Notes: generated by a model not told the origin, from the sequence alone. A stretch of 64,000 bases of DNA from Rhodoblastus sp. 17X3 (GCF_030056575.1 NZ_JASHHX010000014.1:1-64000), one strand, 5' to 3'. Shown: positions 27,891-37,310, numbered from the stretch's first letter. Made by a program: numbers and translations.

Positions 27891-28970
27891 ATGTCGACAT
27901 TCGAACGTTATCTCAGCCTGTGGGTGGCCCTGTGCATCGTCGCGGGCGTCGCGCTCGGGCATTTCTTCCCCAACACCTTTCAACTGATCGGCGCAGCGGA
28001 AATCGCCAAGGTCAACCTGCCGGTCGCCGCGCTGATCTGGCTCATGATCATACCGATGCTGGTGAAAATCGATTTCTCCGCCCTCGCGCAGGTTAAGGAA
28101 CATTGGCGCGGCATTGGCGTGACGCTTTTCATCAATTGGGCGGTCAAGCCCTTCTCGATGGCGCTGCTCGGCTGGCTGTTCATCGGCGGGATATTCCGCC
28201 CCTATCTGCCCGCCGATCAGATCGACAGCTATATCGCCGGGCTGATCCTGCTCGCGACGGCGCCCTGCACCGCCATGGTGTTCGTCTGGAGCAATCTGTC
28301 CCGGGGCGAGCCGCTGTTCACGCTGAGCCAGGTGGCGCTCAATGATCTCATCATGATCATCGCCTTCGCGCCGATTGTCGGCCTGCTGCTCGGCCTGTCG
28401 GCGATCACCGTGCCGTGGGCGACGCTTTTCCTGTCCGTCGCGCTCTATATCGTGGTTCCCGTCCTCTTCGCGCAGGTCTTGCGGCGCGCTCTGCTCGCGC
28501 GCGGCGGGGAGTCCGCCATCGCATCCTTGCTCAGGCGGCTTCAGCCTTTGTCGCTGCTGGCCCTGCTGGCGACTCTCGTCCTGCTGTTCGGCTTCCAGGG
28601 CCAGCAGATACTGGCGCAGCCTCTGGTGATCGCCATGCTCGCCGCGCCGATCCTGATCCAGGTCTATTTCAACGCCGGCCTCGCCTATCTCCTCAACCGC
28701 GCGACGGGCGAAGCCCATTGCGTCGCCGGCCCATCCGCGCTGATCGGGGCCAGCAACTTTTTCGAGCTCGCGGTGGCCGCGGCGATCAGCCTGTTCGGCT
28801 TCCATTCCGGCGCCGCGCTGGCGACAGTGGTCGGCGTTCTGATCGAGGTCCCCGTCATGCTGTCTGTGGTCAAGATCGTCAATGCGACGCGCGGCTGGTA
28901 TGAGTCGGGTTCCGCCGTACGGCAACGCGATTCCGCAAGTTCTTGCGCCAAGGCTTTGGGGTTAAAATGA
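27891..28970 (+). CDS. acr3: Acr3-type arsenite efflux permease
   Basis: A 359-residue membrane protein with ten predicted helices. The conserved cysteine needed for transport lies in LATAPCTAMVFVWSN near residue 124, and the C-terminal half has SALIGASNFFELAVA. These are hallmarks of the BART-superfamily Acr3 carrier, not ArsB. It exports As(III) using the proton motive force. It starts at ATG 27891, 32 bases after arsC. The last 20 residues are polar and atypically Ser-rich. Confidence 0.96.
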   Translation: MSTFERYLSLWVALCIVAGVALGHFFPNTFQLIGAAEIAKVNLPVAALIWLMIIPMLVKIDFSALAQVKEHWRGIGVTLFINWAVKPFSMALLGWLFIGGIFRPYLPADQIDSYIAGLILLATAPCTAMVFVWSNLSRGEPLFTLSQVALNDLIMIIAFAPIVGLLLGLSAITVPWATLFLSVALYIVVPVLFAQVLRRALLARGGESAIASLLRRLQPLSLLALLATLVLLFGFQGQQILAQPLVIAMLAAPILIQVYFNAGLAYLLNRATGEAHCVAGPSALIGASNFFELAVAAAISLFGFHSGAALATVVGVLIEVPVMLSVVKIVNATRGWYESGSAVRQRDSASSCAKALGLK

Positions 28971-29009
28971 AAAACAGCATTGTTCATCACATCAGGAAGA
29001 GCCGCCGCC

Positions 29010-29732
29010 TTGATTAAACCGGACGAGTCCCTGCCGAACATTGACGAGGCCTGTTTCCAGTCCATTGACGAAACCCGCCTGCGCGCTCCGCCGCATCAGG
29101 CTCACGCTCCTCGGATCCTGCTGCTTTACGGCTCGCTTCGTCCGCGCTCCTTCAGCCGCCTGATGAGCGAGGAAGCCGCGCGGATCCTGCGCCGCCTCGG
29201 CGCGGAAACGCGCACCTTCAATCCCAGCGGCCTGCCGCTGCCGGACGATTCCGGGGCGGACCATCCCAAGGTTCAGGAATTGCGCGATCTCGTCACATGG
29301 TGCGAGGGAATGGTCTGGTGCTCGCCTGAACGACATGGCGCGATGACGGCGATCATGAAGGCTCAGATCGACTGGATCCCGCTCAGCCTCGGCGCCGTTC
29401 GCCCGACGCAGGGCAAGACGCTGGCGATCATGCAGGTCTGCGGCGGCTCGCAGAGCTTCAACGCCCTCAACCAGATGCGCATTCTCGGCCGCTGGATGCG
29501 CCTGATCACGATCCCCAATCAATCTTCCGTCGCCAAGGCCTTCATGGAATTCGACGACCATGACCGGATGAAGCCCTCGTCCTTTTACGATCGCGTCGTG
29601 GATGTGATGGAGGAGCTGGTGAAATTCACTTTGCTGACGCGGGACTGCGCGGCCTATCTGGTCGACCGCTATTCCGAACGGAAGGAAAGCGCCGAGGAAT
29701 TGTCGAGACGGGTGAACCAAAGGTCGATTTGA
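29010..29732 (+). CDS. arsH: ArsH NADPH-dependent FMN reductase
   Basis: About 240 residues from TTG 29010, which has AGGAAGAG 8-9 bases upstream; the frame stays open from TTG 28980. The flavodoxin-like fold binds FMN through [16 protein letters not shown] near residue 41 and [18 protein letters not shown]. ArsH oxidises trivalent organoarsenicals or acts as a quinone reductase in different organisms. The position, 39 bases after acr3, completes a standard four-gene ars operon. Confidence 0.94.
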   Translation: MIKPDESLPNIDEACFQSIDETRLRAPPHQAHAPRILLLYGSLRPRSFSRLMSEEAARILRRLGAETRTFNPSGLPLPDDSGADHPKVQELRDLVTWCEGMVWCSPERHGAMTAIMKAQIDWIPLSLGAVRPTQGKTLAIMQVCGGSQSFNALNQMRILGRWMRLITIPNQSSVAKAFMEFDDHDRMKPSSFYDRVVDVMEELVKFTLLTRDCAAYLVDRYSERKESAEELSRRVNQRSI

Positions 29733-29746
29733 GCCGGCGCGGCCAT

Positions 29747-31234
29747 TCAGATCCCGAATCCCGAATCTGGCTCTGTCGCCGAATCGCCGCCATCGGGACC
29801 AAGCTCCGCCAGCCTCGGATGGCGGACCAGCGTGACCGTGCATGGCGCCTGGGCGCCTATCCGCGCCGCAACCGGGCCGATGGTGCGCCGAACGGGCGAA
29901 CCGGCGCCGATCACGATCTGATCGACATGGTTTTCGCGGGCGAAGTCGATCAGCGCCGCCGCCGGATCGCTCGCCTCAAGCACATGGGCCGTGACCTGCG
30001 CGGCTGGAAGGCTCAGACCCGCCGCCCATTGGCGCACCTCGACCAGCCGCCGAACATGGAGATTGCGGCCTAACTCGTCCTGGGCGCTGTCGATGCGCAG
30101 CCGACTGGTCTTGATGATATTGACGCAGGCGAGCCGCGCGCCCGGCGCTGTGGTCATGATCCGGCCGACCGTCTCTCGCAACACATCGCCCAACGCGGCA
30201 TTGACTTCGCTGAGATCCACCGCCGCCATGACGATGGGCGCCGCCGCCTGCCGCGCGGCCATGCTGCGGGGGTGGCGCGTCGGCGCGAATTTCTGCGCCC
30301 ACCAGCGCCGTCGCGCCGTCAGCCAGGAATCGGCCCGGCGCTTTTCCGAGCGTTCGGTCAGGCGGATCTGCTCAGGCGTCGCGATATCCAGCGCAAGTTG
30401 GGCGGCGGTGGGGTAGCGCTTGTCCGCCTCCGGCTCCAGGCAATGCAGGATCACCTCCTGCAGCCAGGGCGGGCAGGCCGGGTTGTAGCGGATCGGCGGC
30501 TCGGGATCGCGCCAGAGCCTGCGCGCCAGCGCGCGCCTCTGGCGCGGCGCTCCGAAAGGCCGCACCCCGGTGAGAAGATAATAGAGCACCACGCCCAGCG
30601 AGAAAATGTCGCTGCGCGGATCGCCGCGGTCGCGACCGATCTGCTCCGGCGACAGATAGGGGCCCGTGCCGAGCGGCAGGCGGAATTCCTCGGCCAGCAG
30701 GTCCGGCAGCAGGTCGTGGCGCGAGAGGCCAAAATCGATCAGCGCGACTTCGCCGCTCGCCCGGCGCATGATGTTCGAGGGTTTGATGTCGAGATGGATG
30801 ACGTTCTGGCTGTGCAGGTCGGCCAGCGCCCGGGCGACGCCGACGCCGATCTCGACCACTTCGTCGACCGGCAGCGGCGCGTCGTCTATCTTCTCAAGCA
30901 GCGATTCGCCCTCGATCAGCTCCATCACGATATAGGGCTGGCGGGTGAAATCGCCCGAGGCGATGAATTTGGGCGCATGCGGTCCCTGGAGCAGAGGCAG
31001 AATCATCTGCTCCATCTCGAAACTGACGATGGCGGTGGCGTCATCGCCGTCCTGAACGATCGGCGCCTTGAGAATCGCCGGAGGCGACATATCGTCGCGC
31101 GTCACGCGCCAGAGATGCGCCATGCCGCCGATATGCATGCGCTCGACCAGGCGAAAGCCGTCGATGACGTCGCCGTGGCGCAGATCGGAAAAGGCGGGTC
31201 TCTCCGTCGAAATGGCGCGTCTCCCTTTCGTCAA
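29747..31234 (-). CDS. Ser/Thr protein kinase fused to a universal-stress-like domain
   Basis: About 495 residues. A Hanks-type kinase domain spans roughly residues 20-300: catalytic loop HLDIKPSNIM (near 146; HLD replaces HRD, with the Asp kept), IDFGLS metal loop (near 166), SPEQIG activation-segment end, and DIFSLGVVLYYLLTG. A basic linker follows, and from residue 331 a Usp-like domain (PIVMAAVDLSEVNAALGDVL ... QAPCTVTLVRHP). No membrane helix or PASTA repeat is present, so it should be cytosolic. The start is uncertain: TTG 31234 is used here, although AAAGGGAGA lies just before an in-frame ATT at 31213. It is divergent from PPi-PFK. Confidence 0.88.
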   Translation of the reverse strand: MTKGRRAISTERPAFSDLRHGDVIDGFRLVERMHIGGMAHLWRVTRDDMSPPAILKAPIVQDGDDATAIVSFEMEQMILPLLQGPHAPKFIASGDFTRQPYIVMELIEGESLLEKIDDAPLPVDEVVEIGVGVARALADLHSQNVIHLDIKPSNIMRRASGEVALIDFGLSRHDLLPDLLAEEFRLPLGTGPYLSPEQIGRDRGDPRSDIFSLGVVLYYLLTGVRPFGAPRQRRALARRLWRDPEPPIRYNPACPPWLQEVILHCLEPEADKRYPTAAQLALDIATPEQIRLTERSEKRRADSWLTARRRWWAQKFAPTRHPRSMAARQAAAPIVMAAVDLSEVNAALGDVLRETVGRIMTTAPGARLACVNIIKTSRLRIDSAQDELGRNLHVRRLVEVRQWAAGLSLPAAQVTAHVLEASDPAAALIDFARENHVDQIVIGAGSPVRRTIGPVAARIGAQAPCTVTLVRHPRLAELGPDGGDSATEPDSGFGI

Positions 31235-31413
31235 TCTAGACCGCGGGCCATCGCGGCGACAAGCGCGCATCGGGCCGGATGGCCCCATCCGGCCCCTCGG
31301 GCGCCCCGAAATGCTTATTTTACCGAAAGGAGAGGGGCTGGTTCGGCAAAAACGGGTTTCCCTTTTGCCTCCGGCGATTTAGAACAACGCGGCATTTTAA
31401 GGGGAGGCTTTTC

Positions 31414-32631
31414 ATGACGCCGCAGAAGATTCTCGTCGCCCAGGGCGGCGGCCCGACCGCCGTCATCAACCAGTCGCTCGCGGGCGTCGTGCTGGAAGCA
31501 CGCAAATTCGCCAGCGTCAGCAAGGTCTATGGCGCCCATCACGGCGTGCGCGGCATCATAGACGAAGACCTGCTCGATCTGACGCAGGAGACCAGCCACA
31601 ATCTCGAAATGGTGGCCAATACGCCCTCCTCCGCGCTCGGCTCCACCCGCGACAAGCCGGACGCCAAATATTGCCACGAGATCTTCAAGGTCCTGCAGGC
31701 GCATGAAATCGGCGCCTTCTTCTATGTCGGCGGCAATGATTCCTCCGACACGGTGCGCATCGTCGCGGAAGAGGCCATCAAGGCCAACTATCCGCTGCGC
31801 TGCGTCCATATTCCCAAGACCATCGACAATGATCTGGTCGGCAACGACCATACCCCCGGCTTTCCCTCGGCGGCGCGTTTCGTCGCCCAGGCCTTCGCCG
31901 GCGCCAATCTCGACAACGCCGCCCTGCCCGGCGTCTATGTCGCGGTGGTGATGGGGCGCCACGCCGGCTTCCTGACGGCGGCTTCGGCGCTCGGCAAGAA
32001 ATTCCCCGAGGACGGCCCGCATCTCATCTACGTGCCGGAGCGCGTGTTCGACATCGACAAGTTCCTGGCCGACGTCAAGCGCACCTATGAGCGCCTCGGA
32101 CGCTGCGTGATCGCTGTCTCCGAGGGCATCCATGACGCCGCCGGAGCGCCGATCATCACCAAGCTCGCCGAACAGATCGAGCATGACGCCCACGGCAATG
32201 TCCAGCTTTCGGGCACGGGCGCGCTCGCCGACCTGCTCTGCGAGGAGATCAAGAACAAGCTGAAGATCAAGCGCGTGCGCGGCGACACCTTCGGCTATCT
32301 GCAGCGCTCCTTCATCGGCTGCGTCTCCGACGTGGACCAGCGCGAAGCGCGCGAGGTCGGCGAAAAGGCCGTGCAATACGCCATGTGGGGCGACCGCAAC
32401 GGCTCGGTGTCGATCAAGCGCACCGGCTATTATTCGGTCGATTACGAATTAGTTCCGCTCGAAAGCGTCGCCGGCAAGACCCGCGTGATGGAAGACGAGC
32501 TGATCTCGCCCTGCGGCACCGATGTCACCGACGCCTTCCGCCTCTATCTGCGGCCGCTGCTGGGCTCCGGCATGCCCGACGCCTTCCGCTTGCGCCCGAA
32601 CAAGGTCGCCAGGGTTCTGCACAAAAGCTGA
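31414..32631 (+). CDS. pfp: Pyrophosphate-dependent 6-phosphofructokinase
   Basis: 405 residues from ATG 31414, with AGGGGAGG ten bases before. The phosphoryl-donor loop GGGPTAVINQS opens the protein. The GGNDSSDTV segment (near residue 106) replaces the GGDGT of ATP-dependent enzymes, and PKTIDNDLVGNDHTPG follows, as in PPi-PFKs. It reversibly phosphorylates fructose 6-phosphate with PPi, and related methanotroph enzymes also act on sedoheptulose 7-phosphate. The stop is one base from the next start, so it reads into the glycan genes. It is divergent from the kinase-Usp gene. Confidence 0.95.
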   Translation: MTPQKILVAQGGGPTAVINQSLAGVVLEARKFASVSKVYGAHHGVRGIIDEDLLDLTQETSHNLEMVANTPSSALGSTRDKPDAKYCHEIFKVLQAHEIGAFFYVGGNDSSDTVRIVAEEAIKANYPLRCVHIPKTIDNDLVGNDHTPGFPSAARFVAQAFAGANLDNAALPGVYVAVVMGRHAGFLTAASALGKKFPEDGPHLIYVPERVFDIDKFLADVKRTYERLGRCVIAVSEGIHDAAGAPIITKLAEQIEHDAHGNVQLSGTGALADLLCEEIKNKLKIKRVRGDTFGYLQRSFIGCVSDVDQREAREVGEKAVQYAMWGDRNGSVSIKRTGYYSVDYELVPLESVAGKTRVMEDELISPCGTDVTDAFRLYLRPLLGSGMPDAFRLRPNKVARVLHKS

Positions 32632-32632
32632 C

Positions 32633-33565
32633 ATGGCGGATCAAGCAGGCGTGGCGAATCGTCCAGAAGACAAGGGCCCGGCCGGGGTCGGCGCTTTCCT
32701 TTTGAACGATCTGGCTCCGGCGTTCTGGACGCCGGAGCTCCAGAGCGAGGAAAGCCGCTGGTGGCCCCATGTGCCCTTCGCTTTCTGGCTCGTCGCCGCG
32801 GCGCGGCCCCGGAGCCTTGTCGAACTGGGGACAGATCGCGGCGTGTCCTACACGGCCTTTTGCGAGGCGGCGCGGCGGCTGGAACTCGACGCGCGGTTTT
32901 TCGCGGTCGACAACTGGCTGGGCGATGAAGACGCGGGCGAAGAGAAAACAGGCAATACGCGCCAGAAGGTTTTCGAGACCTTCAAGGCCTTCCATGACCG
33001 CCGCTATGCAAGCTTTTCACAATTGGTCCGCGCGGACTTCGACGCGGCGCACGACGCTTTCCTCGACGGCTCGATCGACCTGCTGCATATCGACGGGCCG
33101 CAGGATTATGACGCGGCGCGCGCCATCTACGACCTGTGGAAAGGCAAGCTGTCGCCGCGCGGCGTCATCCTGCTCCACGGGGTCCGGCGCGCCGGCGAGA
33201 ATTTCGGCGTCGGCCGACTATTTGGCGAACTCGCCGGCGGCGCGCCGCATTTCGAATTCCGGCACGGCGACGGGCTCGGATTGATCGCCACCGGGCCGCA
33301 ACCGCCGGAGTCCATCGCCGCCTTGTGCGGATTGAACGAGGACCGGGACGCCATCCTGCGCGAACGCTTCGAATTTCTCGGTGGACGCTGGCAGGAGCGC
33401 GAGATCGCCTTCAGCCTGATGCGGCAATTCGACGACGATATCGCGGCCATGAACCCGGATGATCAGCGCATCCGATTGCCGATCCATAAAAGATTGGCGA
33501 AAAGCGTTCAGAAGACGATAGACAACCCAATGCGCCACTTCAAAAAAGGCAATTCCGAAGCCTGA
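32633..33565 (+). CDS. Class I SAM-dependent methyltransferase (Methyltransf_24-like)
   Basis: 310 residues from ATG 32633. The SAM-binding loop is LVELGTDRGVSYTAFCEA near residue 62. LLHIDGPQDYDAARAIYDLW and SPRGVILLHGV match the Methyltransf_24 group found in polysaccharide and cell-wall loci. The target is unknown and probably a sugar or glycolipid given the three following genes. It starts 1 base after pfp and its stop overlaps the next start (TGATG). Confidence 0.85.
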   Translation: MADQAGVANRPEDKGPAGVGAFLLNDLAPAFWTPELQSEESRWWPHVPFAFWLVAAARPRSLVELGTDRGVSYTAFCEAARRLELDARFFAVDNWLGDEDAGEEKTGNTRQKVFETFKAFHDRRYASFSQLVRADFDAAHDAFLDGSIDLLHIDGPQDYDAARAIYDLWKGKLSPRGVILLHGVRRAGENFGVGRLFGELAGGAPHFEFRHGDGLGLIATGPQPPESIAALCGLNEDRDAILRERFEFLGGRWQEREIAFSLMRQFDDDIAAMNPDDQRIRLPIHKRLAKSVQKTIDNPMRHFKKGNSEA

Positions 33566-34452
33566 TGTCCAGACGCAAGCAAAGCGAAGCTCCCGCTCCG
33601 CAGACGGGACCGGACTATTGCTACCTTCGCCTTCCGATCGACGCGCGGCGCGGCGCCGCCGAGCCGCGGCCGAAGATCGGCGTCTTCATCCATGCCTATT
33701 ACGAGCAGGAAATTACGGCGCTTCTGCCTTACCTTGCCCATATCGGCGCGCCTTTCGAGATTTTCATCACCACCGATTCCGAGAGCAAGAAGGCCTTCCT
33801 GCTCGAAACGCTACAGCCTGTCCATGGCGACGCGGTCACGGTGGGCGTTTTCGACAATCGCGGCCGCGACATCGCGCCGAAATATGTCGGCTTCCATGAC
33901 GAGCAGCTCGCCTGCGATCTCGTCCTGCACCTGCACACCAAAAAATCGCTGCATGACACCAAACTGGCCGACTGGCGGCGTTTCATGCTCGATTGCCTGA
34001 TCGGCTCGCCCGAAATCTGCGACGGAGTCCTTGGCCTCTTCACGAAAAATCCGAAACTCGGCGTCGTCGCCCCCCGGATTTTCCCCGCCGTTCATCCGGC
34101 GGTGAAATGGGGAAAAAATTACTGCAAGACGGTCTATCTAGCGCGACGCATGGGCGTGCGGCTCGAACGCGCGACGCAGATCGATTTTCCCGCCGGCTCC
34201 ATGTTCTGGGCGCGCTCGGCGGCGCTCCGCCCAATCCTGGATCTCGGCCTCGGCTTCGGCTCTTTCGAGGCGGAAGGCGGGCAGGTCGACGGCACGACCG
34301 CCCATGCGGTCGAGCGGCTGATCTTCTATTCGGCGGATCGCGCCGGCTATCGCTCGCTCCATGTCGGCTCCTCCGGCGACCCGGAAGAGTTCGAAAAATT
34401 GATCGAAGCGGAGGACCTGGAACAGGGCTGGGTCAAGACAAGCTTGAAATGA
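33565..34452 (+). CDS. RgpF-like rhamnan synthesis protein
   Basis: 295 residues. IGVFIHAYYEQEITALLPYL opens the domain and the DNRGRDIAPKYVGF motif near residue 99 is diagnostic of the RgpF family (rhamnose-glucose polysaccharide assembly), followed by LHLHTKKSLHD and FPAGSMFWAR. Family members take part in cell-surface rhamnan synthesis and are likely glycosyltransferases. The start overlaps the upstream stop by one base and the stop overlaps the downstream start (ATGA), indicating coupled translation. Confidence 0.9.
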   Translation: MSRRKQSEAPAPQTGPDYCYLRLPIDARRGAAEPRPKIGVFIHAYYEQEITALLPYLAHIGAPFEIFITTDSESKKAFLLETLQPVHGDAVTVGVFDNRGRDIAPKYVGFHDEQLACDLVLHLHTKKSLHDTKLADWRRFMLDCLIGSPEICDGVLGLFTKNPKLGVVAPRIFPAVHPAVKWGKNYCKTVYLARRMGVRLERATQIDFPAGSMFWARSAALRPILDLGLGFGSFEAEGGQVDGTTAHAVERLIFYSADRAGYRSLHVGSSGDPEEFEKLIEAEDLEQGWVKTSLK

Positions 34453-35771
34453 AGGCGCGCGGGGCCGCGCCGCTGCAAAACGTCAAAGCCGGAGGCCGGA
34501 CGATTCTGACCACGCTCGCCGATATCTGGGTCATCCTGAAATCCGGGGCGTTCCGCCATGCGGATTACGCCTGGCTGCATCTCTCGTCGCGTTATCTGGC
34601 GCCGCTCGCCTTGCTCCATTACATGGCGATCGGCGAGAAGCGCGGTTTGCGGCCGACGCCGTTCTTCGATCCGGTCTATTTCGGCGAGCGCCGTCCCCGA
34701 CGCGATGGCGGCAATCTCTTTGCGGGTTTTTTGCGCGCTCCGCGCGGCGCGCCTGCCTGCCGGGAATTTGACGAGGACTGGTATGTCGCCCAACACCCGG
34801 AGGCGAGCCGCGCCTCGTCGCCCTGGGCCGCGTTCATGCGCCATGGCCTGGCCGAGTTGCAAGATCCGGCGCCGGACGTCTCTCTCGCCTTCGTGGCGCA
34901 AGCCTATCGCGGCCGCAACAAGCGCCTCGCGCGCACCCTGATGAAAGTTTTCGAAAGGCGGCGGGGCGACGGCAGGCTCTCCTGCGTGTTGCGCCTCGCC
35001 GATCTCAAGGCGAACCAGGCCGCCTTTCACGACAGTATCGTCCTGCTGTCGATGGTGGACGGCCCCGTGAAAAGGCCCTGCCTCGTCTTCGTCCAGACCA
35101 ATGGCGAGCATGCGGCGGCGCTGCATGACCCCTCCCGGGGTTATGACCTGCTGCTGAACTATTATCAGCCGCCAAAAGCGCCGCCCCTCGAGGCTGAATT
35201 CGTCTTCGCCCAGAACGGAACCAAGACCACGGCGATCTGGAAGCTTCTGACGGAACGGCCCGATATATTCCAGGCCTATGACCACGTGCTGTTCCTCGAC
35301 GACGACATCGCCATCGCGCCCCCGCGCCTGAACGAGTTTTTCGCCATGATGAAGATGCATGGGCTCGACCTCGCGCAACCGGCGCTCGCCGCCGGCTCCT
35401 ATGGCTCCTTTCCGGCCCTGTTCCAAAAGGAAGGCTCGCCGGGGTTCCGGCTGGTGAATTATGTCGAGATCATGATGCCCGCCTTGTCGCGCCGGGCGCT
35501 GCTCGCGACGCGGGAGTGCTTCGCGCAGGGAATCAGCGGCTTCGGCGTCGACGCCCTGGTCGGAGACAAGGTTCATCGCCTGTTCGGCCCGCATATCGCC
35601 GTAATCGATTCCGTGACCGCGCGCCACGATCGCCCGATCGATCTCGACGGCGGCCCGCTCTATCGCTATTTATCAGCCAACGGCATTGATCCTGGCGTCG
35701 AGATGTGGACCATTCTCGCCGAAAACGGGCTGGAACACGGCCTCAGGGAAACGGACCCGGACGCGCATTGA
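34449..35771 (+). CDS. DUF707-like glycosyltransferase
   Basis: 440 residues from ATG 34449. The N-terminal 130 residues contain the FDPVYFGERRP and FDEDWYVAQHPEA...WAAFMRHGLAELQDP modules common in exopolysaccharide proteins. The C-terminal 250 residues resemble DUF707: a YDHVLFLDDDIAIAPP segment with a DxD-type metal motif near residue 281, then GLDLAQPALAAGSYGSFPAL. A GT-A glycosyltransferase is the likely role; donor and acceptor are unknown. It overlaps both neighbours by 4 bases. Confidence 0.82.
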   Translation: MKARGAAPLQNVKAGGRTILTTLADIWVILKSGAFRHADYAWLHLSSRYLAPLALLHYMAIGEKRGLRPTPFFDPVYFGERRPRRDGGNLFAGFLRAPRGAPACREFDEDWYVAQHPEASRASSPWAAFMRHGLAELQDPAPDVSLAFVAQAYRGRNKRLARTLMKVFERRRGDGRLSCVLRLADLKANQAAFHDSIVLLSMVDGPVKRPCLVFVQTNGEHAAALHDPSRGYDLLLNYYQPPKAPPLEAEFVFAQNGTKTTAIWKLLTERPDIFQAYDHVLFLDDDIAIAPPRLNEFFAMMKMHGLDLAQPALAAGSYGSFPALFQKEGSPGFRLVNYVEIMMPALSRRALLATRECFAQGISGFGVDALVGDKVHRLFGPHIAVIDSVTARHDRPIDLDGGPLYRYLSANGIDPGVEMWTILAENGLEHGLRETDPDAH

Positions 35772-36535
35772 AGGCCTATTACATCAATCTCGACCGCGCG
35801 GCGGAGCGTCGCTCCCATATGGAGCAGGCGCTACAGGGCGTCGATCACGAGCGCGTGGCCGCAATCGACGGCCGGTTGCAGCCGCCAACCGGACAGGGCC
35901 TGTCCCGCTTCGAGATCGCCTGCCTCGAAAGCCATCGCGAAGCCTGGAAGCGGTTTCTGGCCACGTCCGACGCCTATGCCTGTTTCCTCGAAGACGACGT
36001 GCATTTCTCTCCGGATTTCGCCGGTTTTGTCGCACAAGACGGCTGGATTCCCGCCGACGCCCATGCGGTCAAGCTCGACAGCTATTTCAATCGGGTCATG
36101 CTGGGCGCCCCGGCGCAGGCGCCGCTGGGCCGCAAGCTGGCGCTGCTCCATACGCGCCACGAAAGCTGCGCGACCTATATCCTGAGCCGGCGCGGCGCCG
36201 CGATTTTCCTGCGCCTGACGGAAAACCCGAAGCTGCCGGTGGATTACATCGTCTTTCCCGAAGACCCCGTCGGCCAGAAGCTCCGGCTCTACCAGCTCAC
36301 GCCCGCAGTCGCGATCCAGGACCAGCTCTATCTGCGCCATTATGCGCGCGGCCATAGTTTCCAGAGCGACATCAGCAAGCTCGACGCGCCCAAGGCCGAA
36401 AGCGGCAAGCGCGGCGCGCTGTTCACGCTGAAGCGCGAAGCCGTTCGGCTCTATCGCCAGATTTTCAAGGCGAAACGCTATCTGGTCAACCGGCTGGCGC
36501 GCGGCCTGAAGCCCGAAATCGTGCCGTTCCAGTAA
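35768..36535 (+). CDS. Glycosyltransferase family 25 protein
   Basis: 255 residues from TTG 35768, overlapping the previous stop (TTGA). The GT25/LOS signature YYINLDRAAERRSHME is at the N-terminus. The metal-binding acidic motif FLEDDVHFS lies near residue 74, and ATYILSRRGAAIFL near residue 136. GT25 enzymes add galactose or related sugars to lipooligosaccharide. The C-terminal about 45 residues are strongly basic, possibly for membrane contact. It is the last gene of the pfp-methyltransferase-RgpF-DUF707-GT25 run and converges with the phosphoesterase gene. Confidence 0.9.
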   Translation: MKAYYINLDRAAERRSHMEQALQGVDHERVAAIDGRLQPPTGQGLSRFEIACLESHREAWKRFLATSDAYACFLEDDVHFSPDFAGFVAQDGWIPADAHAVKLDSYFNRVMLGAPAQAPLGRKLALLHTRHESCATYILSRRGAAIFLRLTENPKLPVDYIVFPEDPVGQKLRLYQLTPAVAIQDQLYLRHYARGHSFQSDISKLDAPKAESGKRGALFTLKREAVRLYRQIFKAKRYLVNRLARGLKPEIVPFQ

Positions 36536-36551
36536 AGGCCGCTTTCGGCTC

Positions 36552-37310
36552 TCACCAGCCGAGAAACAGGCGCTCGGCGAGAAATTCCGGCAGGCCGGCG
36601 GCGAAGATTTTGCGCGCGGCGTCGTTCACGTCATAATTCACGCGAATGAAGTTCAGCGTACCGCGCAAATCGTCATAGAGCGCGAAGGACGCCAGCGGAT
36701 TGCCGTCGCGCGGCTGGCCCACCGAGCCGAGCACCGCGAGCCAGCGGCGGCTGCGCGCCAACGGCGTCGGCAGATTGGCCGTCGGCGCGAAGAAGATCGG
36801 CGCCTTGCCGGGGGTGACATGATAGAGTTGCGGCCGGTGGACATGGCCGCAGAAGGTCACATGCGCATTGACCGCGTTCAGAGAGCGCTCGGCGGTGTCG
36901 ATGCCGGTGACATAAATGAAACGCTCCGGCGCGCTGGCGTCGCCGTGGACATAAAAGGTTTCGGCGCCGCTCTCCCCGACCGTGGTCGCCATATAGGGCA
37001 TCGCGGCGAGAAAGTCCTTTTGCGCCTTGTCCAGCCGCCGCGCGGTCCATTCGATCGCGGACCGGGCGGCGTCGTTCATATAGTCCGACGGGCCTTCAAC
37101 CGCCGCGAGATCGTGATTGCCCATCAAACTGATGGCGCCGCGCGCGACATCCTCCGCCACACAATCGACGATATAGGACGGCTCGGCGCCATAGCCGACC
37201 AGATCGCCGAGATAGACGAATTTCTCCGCGCCGAGGCGCCGCGCCTCTAGGCGGCAGGCGTCGAACGCCTCTCGATTGCCATGGATGTCGGTAAGGAGCG
37301 CAATTAACAT
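36552..37310 (-). CDS. Calcineurin-like metallophosphoesterase
   Basis: 252 residues from ATG 37310; a TTG five codons earlier is less likely. All metal-site motifs are present: LTDIHGN (near residue 8), YLGDLVGYGAEP (near 40), MGNHD (near 67), YVHGD and CGHVHRPQL (near 155). The size matches the MJ0936/YfcE-like phosphodiesterase group. The substrate is unknown. It converges with the glycosyltransferase gene and lies 83 bases downstream of the xseA start region on the same strand. Confidence 0.9.
   Translation of the reverse strand: MLIALLTDIHGNREAFDACRLEARRLGAEKFVYLGDLVGYGAEPSYIVDCVAEDVARGAISLMGNHDLAAVEGPSDYMNDAARSAIEWTARRLDKAQKDFLAAMPYMATTVGESGAETFYVHGDASAPERFIYVTGIDTAERSLNAVNAHVTFCGHVHRPQLYHVTPGKAPIFFAPTANLPTPLARSRRWLAVLGSVGQPRDGNPLASFALYDDLRGTLNFIRVNYDVNDAARKIFAAGLPEFLAERLFLGW

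Noticed and set aside
33993-34448. N-terminal extension of the DUF707-like frame
   Set aside because: It reads the RgpF-like gene in a different frame; the real start is ATG 34449, overlapping the upstream stop.
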